Shown here in pieces: positions 45,754 through 57,028 of a DNA stretch of 64,000 bases (the stretch's first letter is position 1; every line of letters begins with the position of its first letter). Origin of the DNA: Mycobacterium mantenii (GTDB lineage Bacteria; Actinomycetota; Actinomycetes; Mycobacteriales; Mycobacteriaceae); NCBI RefSeq assembly GCF_010731775.1, contig NZ_AP022590.1, positions 1,674,001 through 1,738,000 of the forward strand. The letters run 5' to 3'. A model generated the notes under the pieces. That model was not told the origin of the DNA and did not search any database. It worked only from the letters and a program-made list of their open reading frames with translations. The position numbers were made by a program, and so were the translations under genes.

Positions 45754-46437
45754 GATCGCCAACGTACCGTGCGAGTACCTGAGGGAACACGCCTGCGCGC
45801 CTACGTTTTCAGGTTCTCGACGGCCGCGCGCCCGAGCCGGCCGTAAACGCCGGATTGTGCATCAGCCACGGGACCGCAGCAGCGCAGCGACGCCATTAAC
45901 AACACCGAAAGCGCGCGGCAATTCATGCGCCCTTTGCGAAATTCCGCGCGGCGGTGGTGTTGCGCGTTGATTATGTCTGCACTTCTGGCCGCACTCATTC
46001 GCGGGACCGATGAGCCGGGTTGATTGGCCCCGGGTTGGAATGTTTTGTAATGACCACTCTAGCTGGGCGTTTGCACTACTCTAATCGGCTCCTACCGGGC
46101 CCTATCGCAGCGAACGCGACCATAAGCTCCCGGCATGACACGCAGTCGGGCATGTGGCCGGGCGGCCGCCAGATGACAATCTGCAGCTTGACCCCATCGC
46201 CAGCGACGTTGGCAGACCTTTGCGGCTTCAAGCCGAACGCAATCGAAACAAAGTCGCGGTCGACTACGTCGACTATTCCGCCGGCGCGCCACTCTCGCTC
46301 TTCTGCCCCGCTGACGTGGCTATCTCCGCTGGTCCGCCCGGGTGTGTCTACACCGGAGCCGTCGCGCTCCATCGGTGTGCGAGCGGAATCGACCGGCTCG
46401 GGTTTAGTCGGTTCCACTTGTAAAAAAGGAAGGAATA
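45754..46437. other. Non-coding border of the accessory region
   Basis: 684 bases with no gene I can support. Base composition drops from the GC-rich core (for example TTGGAATGTTTTGTAATGACCACTCTA near 46033-46060). Short frames exist on both strands, but none has a recognisable product. The region joins the conserved SDR gene to the decayed genes at 46.8-47.3 kb. Confidence 0.5.
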
Positions 46438-46611
46438 ATGCATAAAAAATCCACCCCACGAGACTTTTCGGCGTGGAAGTTTGTGATGCACGCCAGCCTG
46501 GGCGATATCGACACTTACCTCTGGCACCGCCAGGGCAGCAATCAGTTCTGCTGGCGTCCCGTTGGAAAGTACTGGGGCGCAACGAAGACGACGATGGACG
46601 AAACAGAGTGA
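46438..46611 (+). CDS. Possible 57-residue small protein
   Basis: An ATG-to-TGA frame preceded by a strong AAGGAAGGAATA site, six bases before the ATG. The product begins MHKKSTPRDFSAWKFVMHAS and ends in TTMDETE, with four Trp and several His; it has no signal peptide, membrane helix or repeated core. Codon use (AAA AAA TCC, GTT GGA AAG) is more AT-rich than the neighbours. I recognise no family. It sits among decayed genes, so it may itself be a relic. The ribosome-binding site is the main reason to list it. Confidence 0.3.
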   Translation: MHKKSTPRDFSAWKFVMHASLGDIDTYLWHRQGSNQFCWRPVGKYWGATKTTMDETE

Positions 46612-46783
46612 TGGAACCTTTAAATTTCGCTGGCGTAAACGGAACGTAAACAGCGGAATCGACACTGTTTCAGCAGCTCAGGCTGATCACACCAAGAACT
46701 TCCCCGACTTTGTCAAAACCCCGCCGAATGCTGTTTGCCTCCGGCGTGGCCTACTCGTCTCGCGTAGATGGGCTGGAGAACCA

Positions 46784-46970
46784 ATGCGCGTCAGCCCGTT
46801 CGACGACAACTTCGACTTTCGTGTTGGTCAACGACGAAAAGCAACGCAGCCTGTAGCAGGCCTTCGCCGACGTGCCAGCCGGCTGACGAGCGGTTTACGG
46901 CAAACCGGAACGCGCTGCGTGCATGGACCACATCGAACAGGACGGGACCGATATGCGGCCGAAGAACCTC
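46784..46970 (+). pseudogene. Decayed mbtH gene
   Basis: Starting MRVSPFDDNFDF and shifting frame at about 46822, it continues VLVNDEKQRSL-stop-QAFADVPAG-stop-RAVYGKPERAACMDHIEQ, then DGTDMRPKNL. This follows the MbtH pattern (NPFDD, FxVLVNDExQxSLWP, FADVPAGW, VxG, RxxCLxYxxxxWTDxRPxSL). Both stops (TAG 46854-46856, TGA 46884-46886) replace conserved Trp codons by single-base change, and the third conserved Trp is Gly. MbtH proteins are chaperones of NRPS adenylation domains. The relic runs without a gap into the methyltransferase relic, apparently through a deletion. Confidence 0.8.
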
Positions 46971-47258
46971 GGCCGCGAAGACGTCGACCACCTCAGACGC
47001 AGGGTCGTGCGCTCGCCGGAACGTAACGGACGAATCTTCGCTATACACAAGACGTTTGCGTGGATCGCCCACGACGAGGTCGCGGACATACCCGAGCCCA
47101 AACTTCACGGTCACCGACATCGAGCCCACGCCGGCGGCCGCCTCCCGGGTATCCGCCGAGGCACGCGGGCCGCGCACATCAGCTCGCTGCGTACTTACAG
47201 CGCGTCGGCGCTGCCGGCGCCCGCCGCCATGCCGATCCGCATCACGGTTGAGCCGCGG
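46968..47258 (+). pseudogene. Decayed copy of the cluster methyltransferase
   Basis: LGREDVDHLRRRVVRSPERN, then IHKTFAWIAHDEVADIPEPK, matches the intact methyltransferase at 58218-58979 (LDRDDVDHLKRKVVRSMERV, VHKALARITLDEVADIPEPK). The SAM-binding motif is then deleted. A frameshift follows, in which FTVTDIEPTPAAA (intact: VTVTDIEPTSVAA) is readable in another frame, and the first frame resumes with HISSLRTYSASALPAPA (intact: FISSLRAYSPSALLALA). It is in the opposite orientation to the intact gene 11 kb away. It is non-functional. Confidence 0.8.
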
Positions 47259-47433
47259 CCGCGTATCCAGACGGCAGATCGTGGTGCCCAGCCGATAGCT
47301 AGGCCCCTGGCGGCGATAATGCGGCAGAAACCCGTCGACGAGAGCCCGCAGGGGCGGCCGACCGAGATCAACCCCTCTACTGATCCCGGCCGGGACCGCC
47401 AACACCACCGCGAAACCTCCTCCGCGGCAACAT

Positions 47434-49260
47434 CTAAGCGTTCAGGCGGGCGAATTGACCTTGCCGGTAATGCTCGACGCATGCCGCTCGCCGGACCTTG
47501 CCACTCGTGGTGATCGGTATCGAACCGGGTGTCACCAGAACCAGATCCGCGACGCCGATGCCGTGCGAGTTGGAGATCGCCGAGGTGACTTCGCGCTTGA
47601 CGACGCCGAGCTTGTCCGTCGCCTCTTCGCCGGACGCGCCGTGGTTTCTGACCTCGATGATGATCACCAACTTTTCCATGTTGCCTTGCGGAACGGCTAT
47701 CGCTGCGCAGCGGCCCCGGGTGATCTCCTGGACCGTCGCTTCGATGTCGTCGGGTGAGTGGTTCCGCCCGTAGACGATCAACAGATCTTTGATACGGCCG
47801 ATGATGAACAACTCGCCGTCGGACAAAAAGCCCGAATCGCCGGTTCGCAGCCAAGGCCCTTCGGGCGTGCCGGCCAACGGAGCGACAAGCCGGTCTCCGA
47901 AGGTCCGTTGAGTCTCCTGCGGCTTTTGCCAGTAACCCATGGCGATGTTGCCACCACGCACCCAGATCTCACCGACCGTTCCCTGCGGGCACTCGATCTT
48001 GGTGTCGGGATCGACAATGCGGATCATCGGTGACCGTGGCGTCCCATAGTTGACCAGCGGTGTGCCGGTTGGGCTTCCGCAGCGCTGTGCGGTGCCGGTG
48101 ACCAGCATCTCGGAGTCGAAGTGCACGATCTCGGGTGGCTGCGCCGGTGTGCGCGTCAACGCATACACCGTCGCCTCTGCCAGCCCATAGGCCGGCCGAA
48201 CCGCCTTGTTGGGCAGATTGAATCGAGCGAACCGCTCGGTGAACCGCCGCAGCGTCGCGGGGTGCACCCGTTCGCTACCGCTGAAGATGGCGAGCACGTC
48301 GCCCAGGTCCAGCCCGGCCATGTCCTCGTCTGATATCTTGCGTGCCGCCAATTCGAAGGCGAAGTTCGGCGCGGCCGTAACCGCGTGACTCTCTTTCGCC
48401 AGCAATTGCATCCACCGGGCCGGTCGCTGCAGGAACGACACCGGACTCGTCAGCACACCGCGAAGTCCGCCCAGGATCGGTGCGCACACCCCCAGGACCA
48501 ACCCCATGTCGTGATAAAACGGCAGCCAGGACACAATGGTCGCGTCCGGCGGCGGAACGCTTCCGTTCTCCACGAACAAGTCGGACATGATCTGCTCGAA
48601 ATTGGCCAGCAAGTTCCGATGCGTGACCATGACCCCGGCCGGCTGGCGGGTCGATCCGGACGTGTACTGCAGATACGCCACACCCGTTGGGTCAGCCTCG
48701 CTCCCGAAGTCAGATCCCGTCCGGGCGTCAAGGTCGAGCAGGTCGACCTCCACGACGGATGGAACGGGCCCGCCGGGTTGCGACTTGACGTACTCGGCAA
48801 CGGTAACTGCGGCAGCGGACGTGGTGAGAATGACCGTCGGCGATGCGTCGCGCAGCACCGAACTGACACGCTCATCGCTGACGCCACCCAGCGGAACCGA
48901 AAGCGGAACGGCGATCTGTCCCGCCTGCAGTGCGCCGAGAAACGCCACGATGTAATCGAGCCCCTGCGGTGCCATTATCACGGCGCGGTCACCAGTCGAT
49001 CCGCAATCTCGAAGTGTCCGTGCAAGGTTCACCGTTCGCCGATAGAGCTGCGACCACGTCAGGCTCTGGGCAACCCCGTCCCAGTCCTGCTCGTAGTCCA
49101 TGAAGGTGAACACCGTATCGCTGGGCTGCAGGCTGGCGCGTTCGCGCAGCAGGTCCGAAATGGAAGTCCCGGGTAGGGGCATTGGGTCACCGCGCCCTTC
49201 GCCGCCATGACTCGCCGTCTCACTTGTCGGCGAAACTGTAAATGCGATAGGAGATGTCAT
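47434..49260 (-). CDS. Fatty-acyl-AMP ligase (FadD/FAAL type)
   Basis: 608 residues of the ANL superfamily. ATP-binding [20 protein letters not shown]; motif [13 protein letters not shown]; hinge and C-terminal [21 protein letters not shown]; catalytic Lys region [17 protein letters not shown]. The insertion [20 protein letters not shown] is the FAAL-specific type that blocks CoA, so the enzyme should form an acyl-adenylate and pass it to a carrier protein or PKS rather than to CoA. It lies 115 bases after the PKS in the same direction and is the natural partner that primes it. M. tuberculosis analogues are FadD26, FadD28 and FadD32. Confidence 0.9.
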   Translation of the reverse strand: MTSPIAFTVSPTSETASHGGEGRGDPMPLPGTSISDLLRERASLQPSDTVFTFMDYEQDWDGVAQSLTWSQLYRRTVNLARTLRDCGSTGDRAVIMAPQGLDYIVAFLGALQAGQIAVPLSVPLGGVSDERVSSVLRDASPTVILTTSAAAVTVAEYVKSQPGGPVPSVVEVDLLDLDARTGSDFGSEADPTGVAYLQYTSGSTRQPAGVMVTHRNLLANFEQIMSDLFVENGSVPPPDATIVSWLPFYHDMGLVLGVCAPILGGLRGVLTSPVSFLQRPARWMQLLAKESHAVTAAPNFAFELAARKISDEDMAGLDLGDVLAIFSGSERVHPATLRRFTERFARFNLPNKAVRPAYGLAEATVYALTRTPAQPPEIVHFDSEMLVTGTAQRCGSPTGTPLVNYGTPRSPMIRIVDPDTKIECPQGTVGEIWVRGGNIAMGYWQKPQETQRTFGDRLVAPLAGTPEGPWLRTGDSGFLSDGELFIIGRIKDLLIVYGRNHSPDDIEATVQEITRGRCAAIAVPQGNMEKLVIIIEVRNHGASGEEATDKLGVVKREVTSAISNSHGIGVADLVLVTPGSIPITTSGKVRRAACVEHYRQGQFARLNA

Positions 49261-49375
49261 TGTTGTTCAATCCTTGGCAGGTCTTCGCGCATAACTCGGT
49301 CTTGTATTCTTTTAGCGCACAGGGCGTTTCGTGGTCCACCCGCCGCTCGCCGACGGATCATGGCTAACTCTGCTG

Positions 49376-52300
49376 TCAGGCGGCGGCCTCCGCGGGCGCC
49401 AACTTGTCGCACAGCACACCTGCCATACCACGAATGGTGTTTTCGTTCGCGAGGTCGGCGGGTGTGATGCGTATTCCCGTTTCCGTCTCGATACGGGTCC
49501 GCAGCTCCAGAGCGCCCAACGAGTCCATGCCGTACTCCGAGAGCGGACGGTCCGGATCGACGCCGCGACGCAGGATCACGCCGACCTGGTCGGAGATCAG
49601 ACGCCGCAACCGGGTGGGCCACTCTTCCCTGGGCAGCTCACTGAGTTCGGCGCGCAGTTTGCTTGTGCCCGTCGAGCTTTGCCCGATGGCGCGGAACGCC
49701 TCAGCGAAGGGACTGTGTTGGGCGAAGGCGGTCAACCACGGTGTGCCCATGATCGGTGCGTAACCGGTGTAGGCGCGGTCGTGGCGTAACAGCGCTTGGA
49801 ACGCGTAAGCACCCTCGTCGGGAGCGATAGCCACGCCCATGCCCTCGGCCAGGGCGGTGGCGGCCCCGATCTTGCCCCAGGCGCCCCAGGCGATCGCGGT
49901 CGCCGGCAGGCCCCGCGCCCGGCGCCACCGGGCGAACGCGTCCAGCCAACTGTTGGCCGCGGCGTAGGCGCCCTGGCCCGGCGAGCCCACCAGCGCGGCC
50001 GCCGACGAGAACGCACAGAACCAGTCCAATGGCTGGCCAGCGGTGGCGGAGTGCAAGTTCCACGCACCGTAAACCTTTGCCGCCCAGTCACGCTCGATGA
50101 GCGCGTCGGTGATATTGGTCAGGGTGGCGTCCTCGATCACCGCCGCCGCATGCAGCACGCCGCGCACCGGAAGCCCGGTGGCGGTCGCTGTGGCCACCAA
50201 CCGCCCCGCGGTTTCGGGTTCGGAGATGTCACCGCATTCCACCACGACGTCGGCACCGGTCGCGCGGATGCGCTCGATCGCCTCCAGCGCCTGGGGGGTT
50301 GGCTGCGAGCGCGACGAGAGCACGATACGACCACACCCGGGCGCCGAACCAGGAGAAGCCATCTTCTCGGCCAGGAACAGCCCCAGGCCGCCCAACCCGC
50401 CGGTGACGATGTAGGCGCCGTCGTCGCGGAAGACCCGAACCTTCGCCGGCGGCACCGTCACGCGCCTGCGGCCGGTGTGCGGGACATCGAGCACGAGTTT
50501 CCCGGTGTGCTGGGCCCCGCTGATCACCCGGATAGCGGTGGCGGCGTCGGCAAGCGGGTAAAGCGTGCTGTCCGGGATTGGCAGCGAGCCGTCCGCCGTG
50601 AGCCGGTACACCGTGTTCAGCAAGTTTCGCAGCCGTTCCGGATCGGTGGCGGACAGCAATCCCAAGTCGAGACCGAAGAACGCGAGGTTGCGCCGGAACG
50701 GGAAGAGCCCCAACCGGGTATCGCCGTAGATGTCGCGTTTGCCGATCTCGACGAATCGTCCACAGAACGCCAGCAATTCGATCCCGGCACGCTGGGCGGC
50801 GCCGGTGACCGAATTCAGCACGATATCGACGCCGTACCCGTCGGTGTCACTTCGTATCTGATCGGCGAACTCTAGACTCCGCGAATCATACACATGCTCA
50901 ATACCCATGTCGCGCAGCAATTGTCGGCGCTCCTCGCTGCCAGCGGTGGCGAAGATCTCGGCGCCGGTGGCGCGGGCGATGGCGATTGCCGCCTGTCCCA
51001 CCCCACCGGTTCCGGAATGGATCAGCACCTTGTCGCCGCGCTTGATGTGTGCCAGGTCGTGCAGGCCGTAGTAAGCGGTGGCGTGCGCGGTGGTCACCGC
51101 GGCCGCCTGCTCGTCCGGCAAGCCGGCCGGCAGGGTGACCGCCAGGCTCGCGTCGCACGTGATGAACGTGCTCCAGCAACCATCGGCGCACAGGCCGCCG
51201 ACGTGATCGCCCACCTTGTGGTCGGTCACGTCGGGTCCGACCGCGGTCACCACGCCGGCGAAGTCGGTGCCCAGTTGCGGTAGGCGCCCCTCGAAGGCGG
51301 GGTAGCGTCCGAAGGCGACCAGCACGTCGGCGAAGTTGATGCTGGACGCGCTGACCGCGACCTCGATTTCGCCGGGTCCTGGCGGAATCCGGTCGCAGGC
51401 AACGAGTTCCATCGATTCCAGATCACCGGGCGTACGGATCTGCAGACGCATCCCGTCCTGCTCGAGGTCCACCATGGTGGTTTGCCGCTCCTCTGGGAGC
51501 AGCGGGGCCGGGTACAACCGTGCCGTATACCAGGCGCCATTTCGCCAGGCGGTCTCGTCCTCCTCCGACCCGCCGAGCAGTTGCTGTGCCAGCTGTTGGG
51601 CGTCAATGGCCTCATCGAGATCGACCTGGGTGGGGCGCAAATGCGGATGCTCGGTGCCGATCACCCGCATCAAACCTCGCAACCCGGCCTGTTCCAGATT
51701 GGCCACGTCGCCGGCCAGCACTTGCTGGGCGTTGCGCGTTACGACGTAGAGCCGCGGGAGTTCGCCTGGAATCTCCGGCAATTCGCGCGTGATGCGCACC
51801 AGGTGCTCCACATACTCACGGCCCAACAGCGGAGCCTGGTCGTCGGGGTTGCCGTTTTTCGGTCCGGTGAGGATCACCACACCGGCGAATCCACCGTCAC
51901 GAAGCTGATCCCTGAGCTGCTCCGTGTTGGACGTGTGGACCGCCTGCAGTGGCCAGCACATGGTGGTGCATTGCGCGCCATGGCTTTTCAGGGCGTCGGT
52001 CAACGTGGTCGCGACCACGTCCGCGGTGGCGGTGGTGCTGATCAACAGCCAGTTTCCGGCGTCGACGTATTCCACCGCGGGCAATTCCCGTTGCCGCCAT
52101 TCGATGGTCAGCAGCCGCTCGGCCAACACCTGTTCGTCGCGTCCGCTCCCGGAAGCCCCGGTGCCGCAGCGCAGTCCCTGTACGCTCAGCAGAACTTGAC
52201 CGTGTTGATCGAGCACGTCGATGTCGGCCTCGACCCCGGAAGTATCGGCTTTGGTCACCCGGGTGTAGCAGTAGTGGGCGGTGCGGGCAGAAGCGTAGGA

Positions 52301-55300
52301 GCGGAGCCGACTGATACCCAACACCAACCCCAGCGCACCTTCGCCCAGCGCCTGGACGTCCGGATGAGCTTCAACGGACTGAAAACAGGCGTCCAGGAGT
52401 GCGGGGTGCACGCCGTAAGCATCTTGCTGCGAACGGATTTGACGGGGTAGCGCGACCTCGGCCAGCACGGTGCCAGTCCCGTCGCCGGTGTGCACGGCAC
52501 CGAGTCCAGCGAACGCCGGACCGTAGTGAACGCCGCGCTCGTCCATGCGCTTGCGCACCTCGCCGCCATCATCGCAACCCGGATGCGCGGCAAGTAGCGC
52601 GGACACGTAGTGCGCAGGCGGCTGCTCGTCGTCTGCGGCATGGAGGACTGCCGCGGCGTGCCGCGTTTGTTCGCCGCCCTGATCTGACTCCACGGTGAAC
52701 TCGACAACGCCCGGCGATGACAACGACCCCGAGGCGCAGATCGTGGTCTGCTCATCCAGCAGCAGCGCCTGCTCGAAGCTGATGTCACGAACCTCAGCCG
52801 CGTCGCCCAGCACAGTACGCGCGGCCTCTAGCGCCATCTCGCAGTAAGCGGCACCCGGAAGCATAGGCACGTCGCGAATCCGGTGATCGGCCAGCCAGGG
52901 CTGGGCGGCGGTACCGACCTCGGCCTGCCAGACGTGGCGTTCCGGTTCCTCCTGCAAGTGCACGTGCGAGCCCAGCAGTGGATGCACCGAAACGGTGCAA
53001 CCACCATGTGCCGGGGAGTCCTGACCGGCGCCGCTCAACCACAGCCGGCGGTGCGTCCAGGTCGGCAGCGGCGCGTCCACCAGCCGTCCACTCGGATAGA
53101 GCACGGAGAAATCGACCGCGGCGCCCGCGCTGTGTAGATCCGCCACAAAGCCACGCAGCCCGTGCGGAAGCGCTTGTTCGCGGCGCATACCGGCCAGAGC
53201 GGCCATCGGCATCTCGCGACCGCGGGCGGTCTGCTCGAGAGCGCGGACGAGTAGTGGGTGTGGCGCCAGTTCGGCAAAGACCCGGTAGCCGTCCTCCAAA
53301 GCAGCCTGCACCGCCGTGGCGAACCGCACCATGCGGCGCATATTGTTCGCCCAATATCTGGCATCGCACACCGGCTGCTCGCGCGGGTCGAACAGGGTCG
53401 CCGAGTAGAAGGGAACTTCCGGCGTCATCGGGCTGATCTCCGCTAGTGCGCCGGTCAGCTCGTCCATGATCGGATCGACTTGAGGTGAATGAAAGGCGAC
53501 ATCGGTGGGGACCTCGCGCGCCATCACGTCACGCTGTTCCCAGGCCGCGACCAGGTCGCGCACCGTCTGCGCGGCGCCGGCAATCACCGTGGACTGCGGC
53601 GAGGCCACCACCGCCACCACGACGTCGTTGATACCGCGGGCCGTCAGCTCCGAAAGCACTTGCTGCGCAGGCAGTTCTACCGATGCCGTGGCACCGGAAC
53701 CGGCGACGCGGAACATCAGCCGCGAGCGGCGGCAGATAACACGCAGCCCGTCTTCCAGCGACAGTGCGCCCGCGACGACAGCCGCGGCGGCCTCGCCGAG
53801 AGAATGCCCGATGACCGCGCCCGGGCGGACTCCGTAGGACCTCATGGTGGCGGCCAGCGCTACCTGCATGGTGAACAGCGTCGGCTGGATCCGGTCTTGA
53901 CCGGTCACCACATGCGGCGCCGAGATCGCCTCGGTCACTGAGAACCCGGACTCGTGGGCGATCACCGGCTCGGCTTGTGCGACGGTGGCGGCAAACACCG
54001 GTTCCGTCGCCAGCAGGTCTGCACCCATCGCAGCCCATTGCGAACCCTGCCCGGAGAACACCCACACCGGTCCACGGTCGTCCTGTCCGACGGCGGCCGG
54101 ATATGGAGTGTCGCCGTCGGCAACCTCGCGCAAGGCCTCCGCGAGCTCGGACCGGTCGTTGGCAATGACGGCCGTGCGTACCGGGCGGTGCGCGCGCCGA
54201 CGCGCCAAGGTGTAGGCCAGATCGGGCAACGCCAGATCGTCGTGTGCTTGCACCCAGTCGGCCAGCCGGCCGGCGGTGCGGCGCAGTTCGTCGGCCGAGG
54301 TGGACGACAGAGGGAACAGCAGTGGCTTCGTGGTCGACGGTCCGGCTGAGACACTTTCGGGCACAGCGGCTTCGGGAGGTGCTTGTTCCACGATGGCGTG
54401 CACGTTGGTTCCCGACAGCCCGTACGACGAGACCGCCGCCCTTCGTGGGTGGTGCCCGTTGGTGACCCACGGTGTGGTCTCCTGCGGCACAAAGAGTTTC
54501 GTATTGATCTTGGCAAGGTCATCGGGCAGGTGGGTGAAGTGCAGATTCCGCGGCACCACACCGTGTTGCAGCGCGAGGATCGCCTTCATCAGCCCGAGCG
54601 GCCCGGAGGCCGCCTGCGTATGCCCGAAATTGGTCTTCACTGACGCCAGCGCGCAGGGTCCGTCGATGCCGTAGACGTTGGCGAGGCTTGCGTATTCGAT
54701 CGGGTCACCAACCGGCGTGCCAGGGCCGTGCGCCTCGACCATGCCGACCGTGCGGGCGTCCACACCCGCGGCGGCCAACGCCGCCTGATACACCGCTGTC
54801 TGGGAGGTCTCCGACGGTGTCGCGATGTTCACGGTATGCCCGTCCTGATTGGCGGCGGTCCCGCGCAGCACCGCCAGGACTCGGTCGCCGTCGCGTTGCG
54901 CGTCCGCCAACCGCTTGAGCAACACCACGACGCTGCCCTCGCCGGGCGCGAACCCGTCGGCCGCGACGTCGAAGGCGTGGCACTGTCCGGTCGGCGACAG
55001 CATGCCCTCAGCCGACCCCGCGGAGAATTTCCGCGGGTCCAACGCCAGGCTGGCGCCACCGGCCAGAGCAAGGTCGCTTTCTCCCTCGTGCAGGCTGCGG
55101 CAGGCCAGGTGTATCGCAATCAGGCCGGAAGAACACGCGGTATCTACCGTCAGGGCGGGACCCCGTATCCCGAGGGCATAGGCGATGCGTCCGGAGGCCA
55201 GGCTGAAGCTGTTGCCGGAAAAGCCGTACGCCCGCTCCAGGGTGTGCGCGTCTGCGGCCAGCAATTGGTAGTCGCCATGCGTCAACCCCATGAACACGCC

Positions 55301-55732
55301 GGTCCGCGAGTCGGCGAATCGCTCCCGCGTGAGGCCGGCATGTTCCATGGCCTCCCAGGAGGTCTCCAACAGCACCCGGTGTTGCGGATCGGTCGCGATC
55401 GCCTCCCGCTCGTTGATCCCGAAGAACTCGGGATCGAAGCCTGCGACGTCGTCGATGAATGCGCCCCACCGCGACACCGACCGGCCCGGCACACCCGGCT
55501 CGGGGTCGTAATACTCATCGGCGTCCCACCGGTCGGGCGGAATCTCGGTAACCAGGTCATCGCCGCGCATCAACGCTTCCCACAACCGCTCCGGGGAGTT
55601 GATATCTGCAGGTAGCCGGCAACCCATGCCGATCACAGCAACGGGAGTGACGGGTGTGGTGGCGACCGGGGGCGAAGAATCGGTCGAAGGCGAGCGCTTC
55701 ATACCGTCGTCGTCGAACAGATTGATACTCAC
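49376..55732 (-). CDS. Mas-like iterative type I polyketide synthase
   Basis: 2118 residues in the Mas/Pks5 order KS-AT-DH-ER-KR-ACP. KS: DTACSS (about 197), [31 protein letters not shown] (about 642) with VAFHS at the selectivity site. [15 protein letters not shown] (about 951; Asp replaces the usual Gly of HxxxGxxxxP). [21 protein letters not shown] (about 1570). [17 protein letters not shown] (about 1775). [14 protein letters not shown] with the phosphopantetheine Ser at about 2069. There is no loading ACP and no TE. All reductive domains look intact, so it should make a saturated, perhaps methyl-branched, acyl chain. The GTG start follows GGAGGA. It heads a unit with the FAAL. Confidence 0.93.
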   Translation of the reverse strand: MSINLFDDDGMKRSPSTDSSPPVATTPVTPVAVIGMGCRLPADINSPERLWEALMRGDDLVTEIPPDRWDADEYYDPEPGVPGRSVSRWGAFIDDVAGFDPEFFGINEREAIATDPQHRVLLETSWEAMEHAGLTRERFADSRTGVFMGLTHGDYQLLAADAHTLERAYGFSGNSFSLASGRIAYALGIRGPALTVDTACSSGLIAIHLACRSLHEGESDLALAGGASLALDPRKFSAGSAEGMLSPTGQCHAFDVAADGFAPGEGSVVVLLKRLADAQRDGDRVLAVLRGTAANQDGHTVNIATPSETSQTAVYQAALAAAGVDARTVGMVEAHGPGTPVGDPIEYASLANVYGIDGPCALASVKTNFGHTQAASGPLGLMKAILALQHGVVPRNLHFTHLPDDLAKINTKLFVPQETTPWVTNGHHPRRAAVSSYGLSGTNVHAIVEQAPPEAAVPESVSAGPSTTKPLLFPLSSTSADELRRTAGRLADWVQAHDDLALPDLAYTLARRRAHRPVRTAVIANDRSELAEALREVADGDTPYPAAVGQDDRGPVWVFSGQGSQWAAMGADLLATEPVFAATVAQAEPVIAHESGFSVTEAISAPHVVTGQDRIQPTLFTMQVALAATMRSYGVRPGAVIGHSLGEAAAAVVAGALSLEDGLRVICRRSRLMFRVAGSGATASVELPAQQVLSELTARGINDVVVAVVASPQSTVIAGAAQTVRDLVAAWEQRDVMAREVPTDVAFHSPQVDPIMDELTGALAEISPMTPEVPFYSATLFDPREQPVCDARYWANNMRRMVRFATAVQAALEDGYRVFAELAPHPLLVRALEQTARGREMPMAALAGMRREQALPHGLRGFVADLHSAGAAVDFSVLYPSGRLVDAPLPTWTHRRLWLSGAGQDSPAHGGCTVSVHPLLGSHVHLQEEPERHVWQAEVGTAAQPWLADHRIRDVPMLPGAAYCEMALEAARTVLGDAAEVRDISFEQALLLDEQTTICASGSLSSPGVVEFTVESDQGGEQTRHAAAVLHAADDEQPPAHYVSALLAAHPGCDDGGEVRKRMDERGVHYGPAFAGLGAVHTGDGTGTVLAEVALPRQIRSQQDAYGVHPALLDACFQSVEAHPDVQALGEGALGLVLGISRLRSYASARTAHYCYTRVTKADTSGVEADIDVLDQHGQVLLSVQGLRCGTGASGSGRDEQVLAERLLTIEWRQRELPAVEYVDAGNWLLISTTATADVVATTLTDALKSHGAQCTTMCWPLQAVHTSNTEQLRDQLRDGGFAGVVILTGPKNGNPDDQAPLLGREYVEHLVRITRELPEIPGELPRLYVVTRNAQQVLAGDVANLEQAGLRGLMRVIGTEHPHLRPTQVDLDEAIDAQQLAQQLLGGSEEDETAWRNGAWYTARLYPAPLLPEERQTTMVDLEQDGMRLQIRTPGDLESMELVACDRIPPGPGEIEVAVSASSINFADVLVAFGRYPAFEGRLPQLGTDFAGVVTAVGPDVTDHKVGDHVGGLCADGCWSTFITCDASLAVTLPAGLPDEQAAAVTTAHATAYYGLHDLAHIKRGDKVLIHSGTGGVGQAAIAIARATGAEIFATAGSEERRQLLRDMGIEHVYDSRSLEFADQIRSDTDGYGVDIVLNSVTGAAQRAGIELLAFCGRFVEIGKRDIYGDTRLGLFPFRRNLAFFGLDLGLLSATDPERLRNLLNTVYRLTADGSLPIPDSTLYPLADAATAIRVISGAQHTGKLVLDVPHTGRRRVTVPPAKVRVFRDDGAYIVTGGLGGLGLFLAEKMASPGSAPGCGRIVLSSRSQPTPQALEAIERIRATGADVVVECGDISEPETAGRLVATATATGLPVRGVLHAAAVIEDATLTNITDALIERDWAAKVYGAWNLHSATAGQPLDWFCAFSSAAALVGSPGQGAYAAANSWLDAFARWRRARGLPATAIAWGAWGKIGAATALAEGMGVAIAPDEGAYAFQALLRHDRAYTGYAPIMGTPWLTAFAQHSPFAEAFRAIGQSSTGTSKLRAELSELPREEWPTRLRRLISDQVGVILRRGVDPDRPLSEYGMDSLGALELRTRIETETGIRITPADLANENTIRGMAGVLCDKLAPAEAAA

Positions 55733-56149
55733 CAGTCCTCCAAATTTCGCTCTTGCATGGTCGAACAGTTCAGTGCGCTAACTATTTCTGGTCATGGCCC
55801 TAAACGGTCCCGACCAATCGCATGAACCAGAGCGTTATGGGTTTCAATCCTGTTGTCCGGCTTATGAAGCGGGTAGAGTAGCCGAGGCGCGTGCATGGAG
55901 TGGTGGGCGCCAGTAAATAGAGTAATGACGCCCGCAGCGGCAGAAATTTACTCGATCGAAATTAGCGTGCTGGCACGAATTACATTCTGCAACAGCGTTT
56001 TTCGTCGCGACCACCGGCTTCGGCTCTTACGCGGGGATGCGGCCTCGCGGGTATCCCGCGACGTTGTGAGCATGCCCCGGGGCGGGATTCGACGGGGAAG
56101 GCTTCGAAAGAGCCAACAGATAAAGAGCCGACGAGGTACCGTTCCGGCC
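55733..56149. other. Divergent promoter region PKS / Gap-like gene
   Basis: 417 bases between divergent starts with no supported gene. Stretches near 55740-55800 and 55910-56000 are AT-richer than the flanking genes and probably hold the promoters. An open frame on the plus strand runs in from 55895, but it lacks similarity before the membrane protein start at 56150. No clear operator is visible. Confidence 0.4.
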
Positions 56150-56914
56150 ATGTGGAGCTCAGTGCCGGTGGTCGCCCTGTTGACCGCGCTCGATCCCCTG
56201 CGTTTCGGCTTTATCCTGCTGATCATCTCGCGGTCACGGCCCGCGCAAAACCTGTTCGTGTACTGGATCGGTTGCCTGATAACGACCGGTTCCTATCTGC
56301 TGGTGCCGCTGCTGGTGCTGCACTTCACGCCAGAGTTTTCACATCTTGCGCATGATTTGGCCACGCCGAGATCGGAGGCGAGCGCGTCCGTCCGGTACTT
56401 CCAAATCGGCCTGGGTCTGTTCGCGCTGTCGATGGCCGCGCTGATGACGGCTCGCTCCTCGGCGCGTCAGCGAGCGCAGTTGCCCAGAGCCAGCGGCGGC
56501 ACGTCGGTCATGGTGCTGGACCGCGGGCATGATGCGCCGACGGACAGAGGATCTGCAATCCGGCGGCTGCCCGGCCGCGCCCGCGATGCGTGGGAAGGCG
56601 GATCCTTGTGGGTCGCGTTCGCGGTCGGCCTCATATCGGGGCCGCCGCCCTCCCCATTTCTATTCGTGCTCACTACCATTGCGACTTCAGGAGCCGCCAT
56701 CGGCATGCAGGTGAGCGCCGCCATCGCGTTCGTCGTCGGGATGCTTGCTGTTGTCGAGATCATTCTCGTCAGCTATCTGGTGATGCCGGCGAAAACCCAA
56801 GCTGTACTGCGAGTGGTGCACGACTGGGTGCGGCCCCGCACTCGGCTGATCGTGGTAGCCATCTTCGTAGTGGTTGGGGTCATGCTGGTCGCCAAGGGCA
56901 TGGGCACCTTCTGA
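56150..56914 (+). CDS. Gap/Sap-family membrane protein (lipid-addressing)
   Basis: 254 residues, about six membrane helices. The start MWSSVPVVALLTALDPLRFG and IILLIISRSRPAQNLFVYWI-like segment (FILLIISRSRPAQNLFVYWI), the cytoplasmic Arg-rich loop (about 95-145), and VAFAVGLISGPPPSPFLF are typical of the GAP family. Members include Gap for glycopeptidolipids and Sap for sulfolipid; they sit beside lipid-assembly clusters and are required for, or help, movement of the product to the surface. This points to a cell-envelope or exported lipid as the cluster product. The preferred ATG is at 56150; the open frame upstream is not family-like. Confidence 0.85.
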   Translation: MWSSVPVVALLTALDPLRFGFILLIISRSRPAQNLFVYWIGCLITTGSYLLVPLLVLHFTPEFSHLAHDLATPRSEASASVRYFQIGLGLFALSMAALMTARSSARQRAQLPRASGGTSVMVLDRGHDAPTDRGSAIRRLPGRARDAWEGGSLWVAFAVGLISGPPPSPFLFVLTTIATSGAAIGMQVSAAIAFVVGMLAVVEIILVSYLVMPAKTQAVLRVVHDWVRPRTRLIVVAIFVVVGVMLVAKGMGTF

Positions 56915-57028
56915 CCTGTTGCTAAGAGCCCGGCCTGCCCTGTGCGATGCAGATTCCCGCCCGAAAGCGGCGGCCGGCCAGCCGTTCGGCCATTTTCCCG
57001 ACAGAGGTGACGATCCGCGTTGTGGCGG

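Noticed and set aside
45801..45926. Minus-strand 41-residue frame MNCRALSVLLMASLRCCG resembling a signal peptide, upstream of the SDR gene
   Set aside because: Very short, no conserved product known to me, and only a modest AAGGG site; not enough to call a gene.
46154..46423. Plus-strand stretch RPLRLQAERNRNKVAVDYVDYS as a possible relic of a FAAL N-terminus
   Set aside because: Only a short, weak likeness to the LLRxxAxxxPxxxAFTFxDY pattern; no further FAAL motif follows, so it may be chance.
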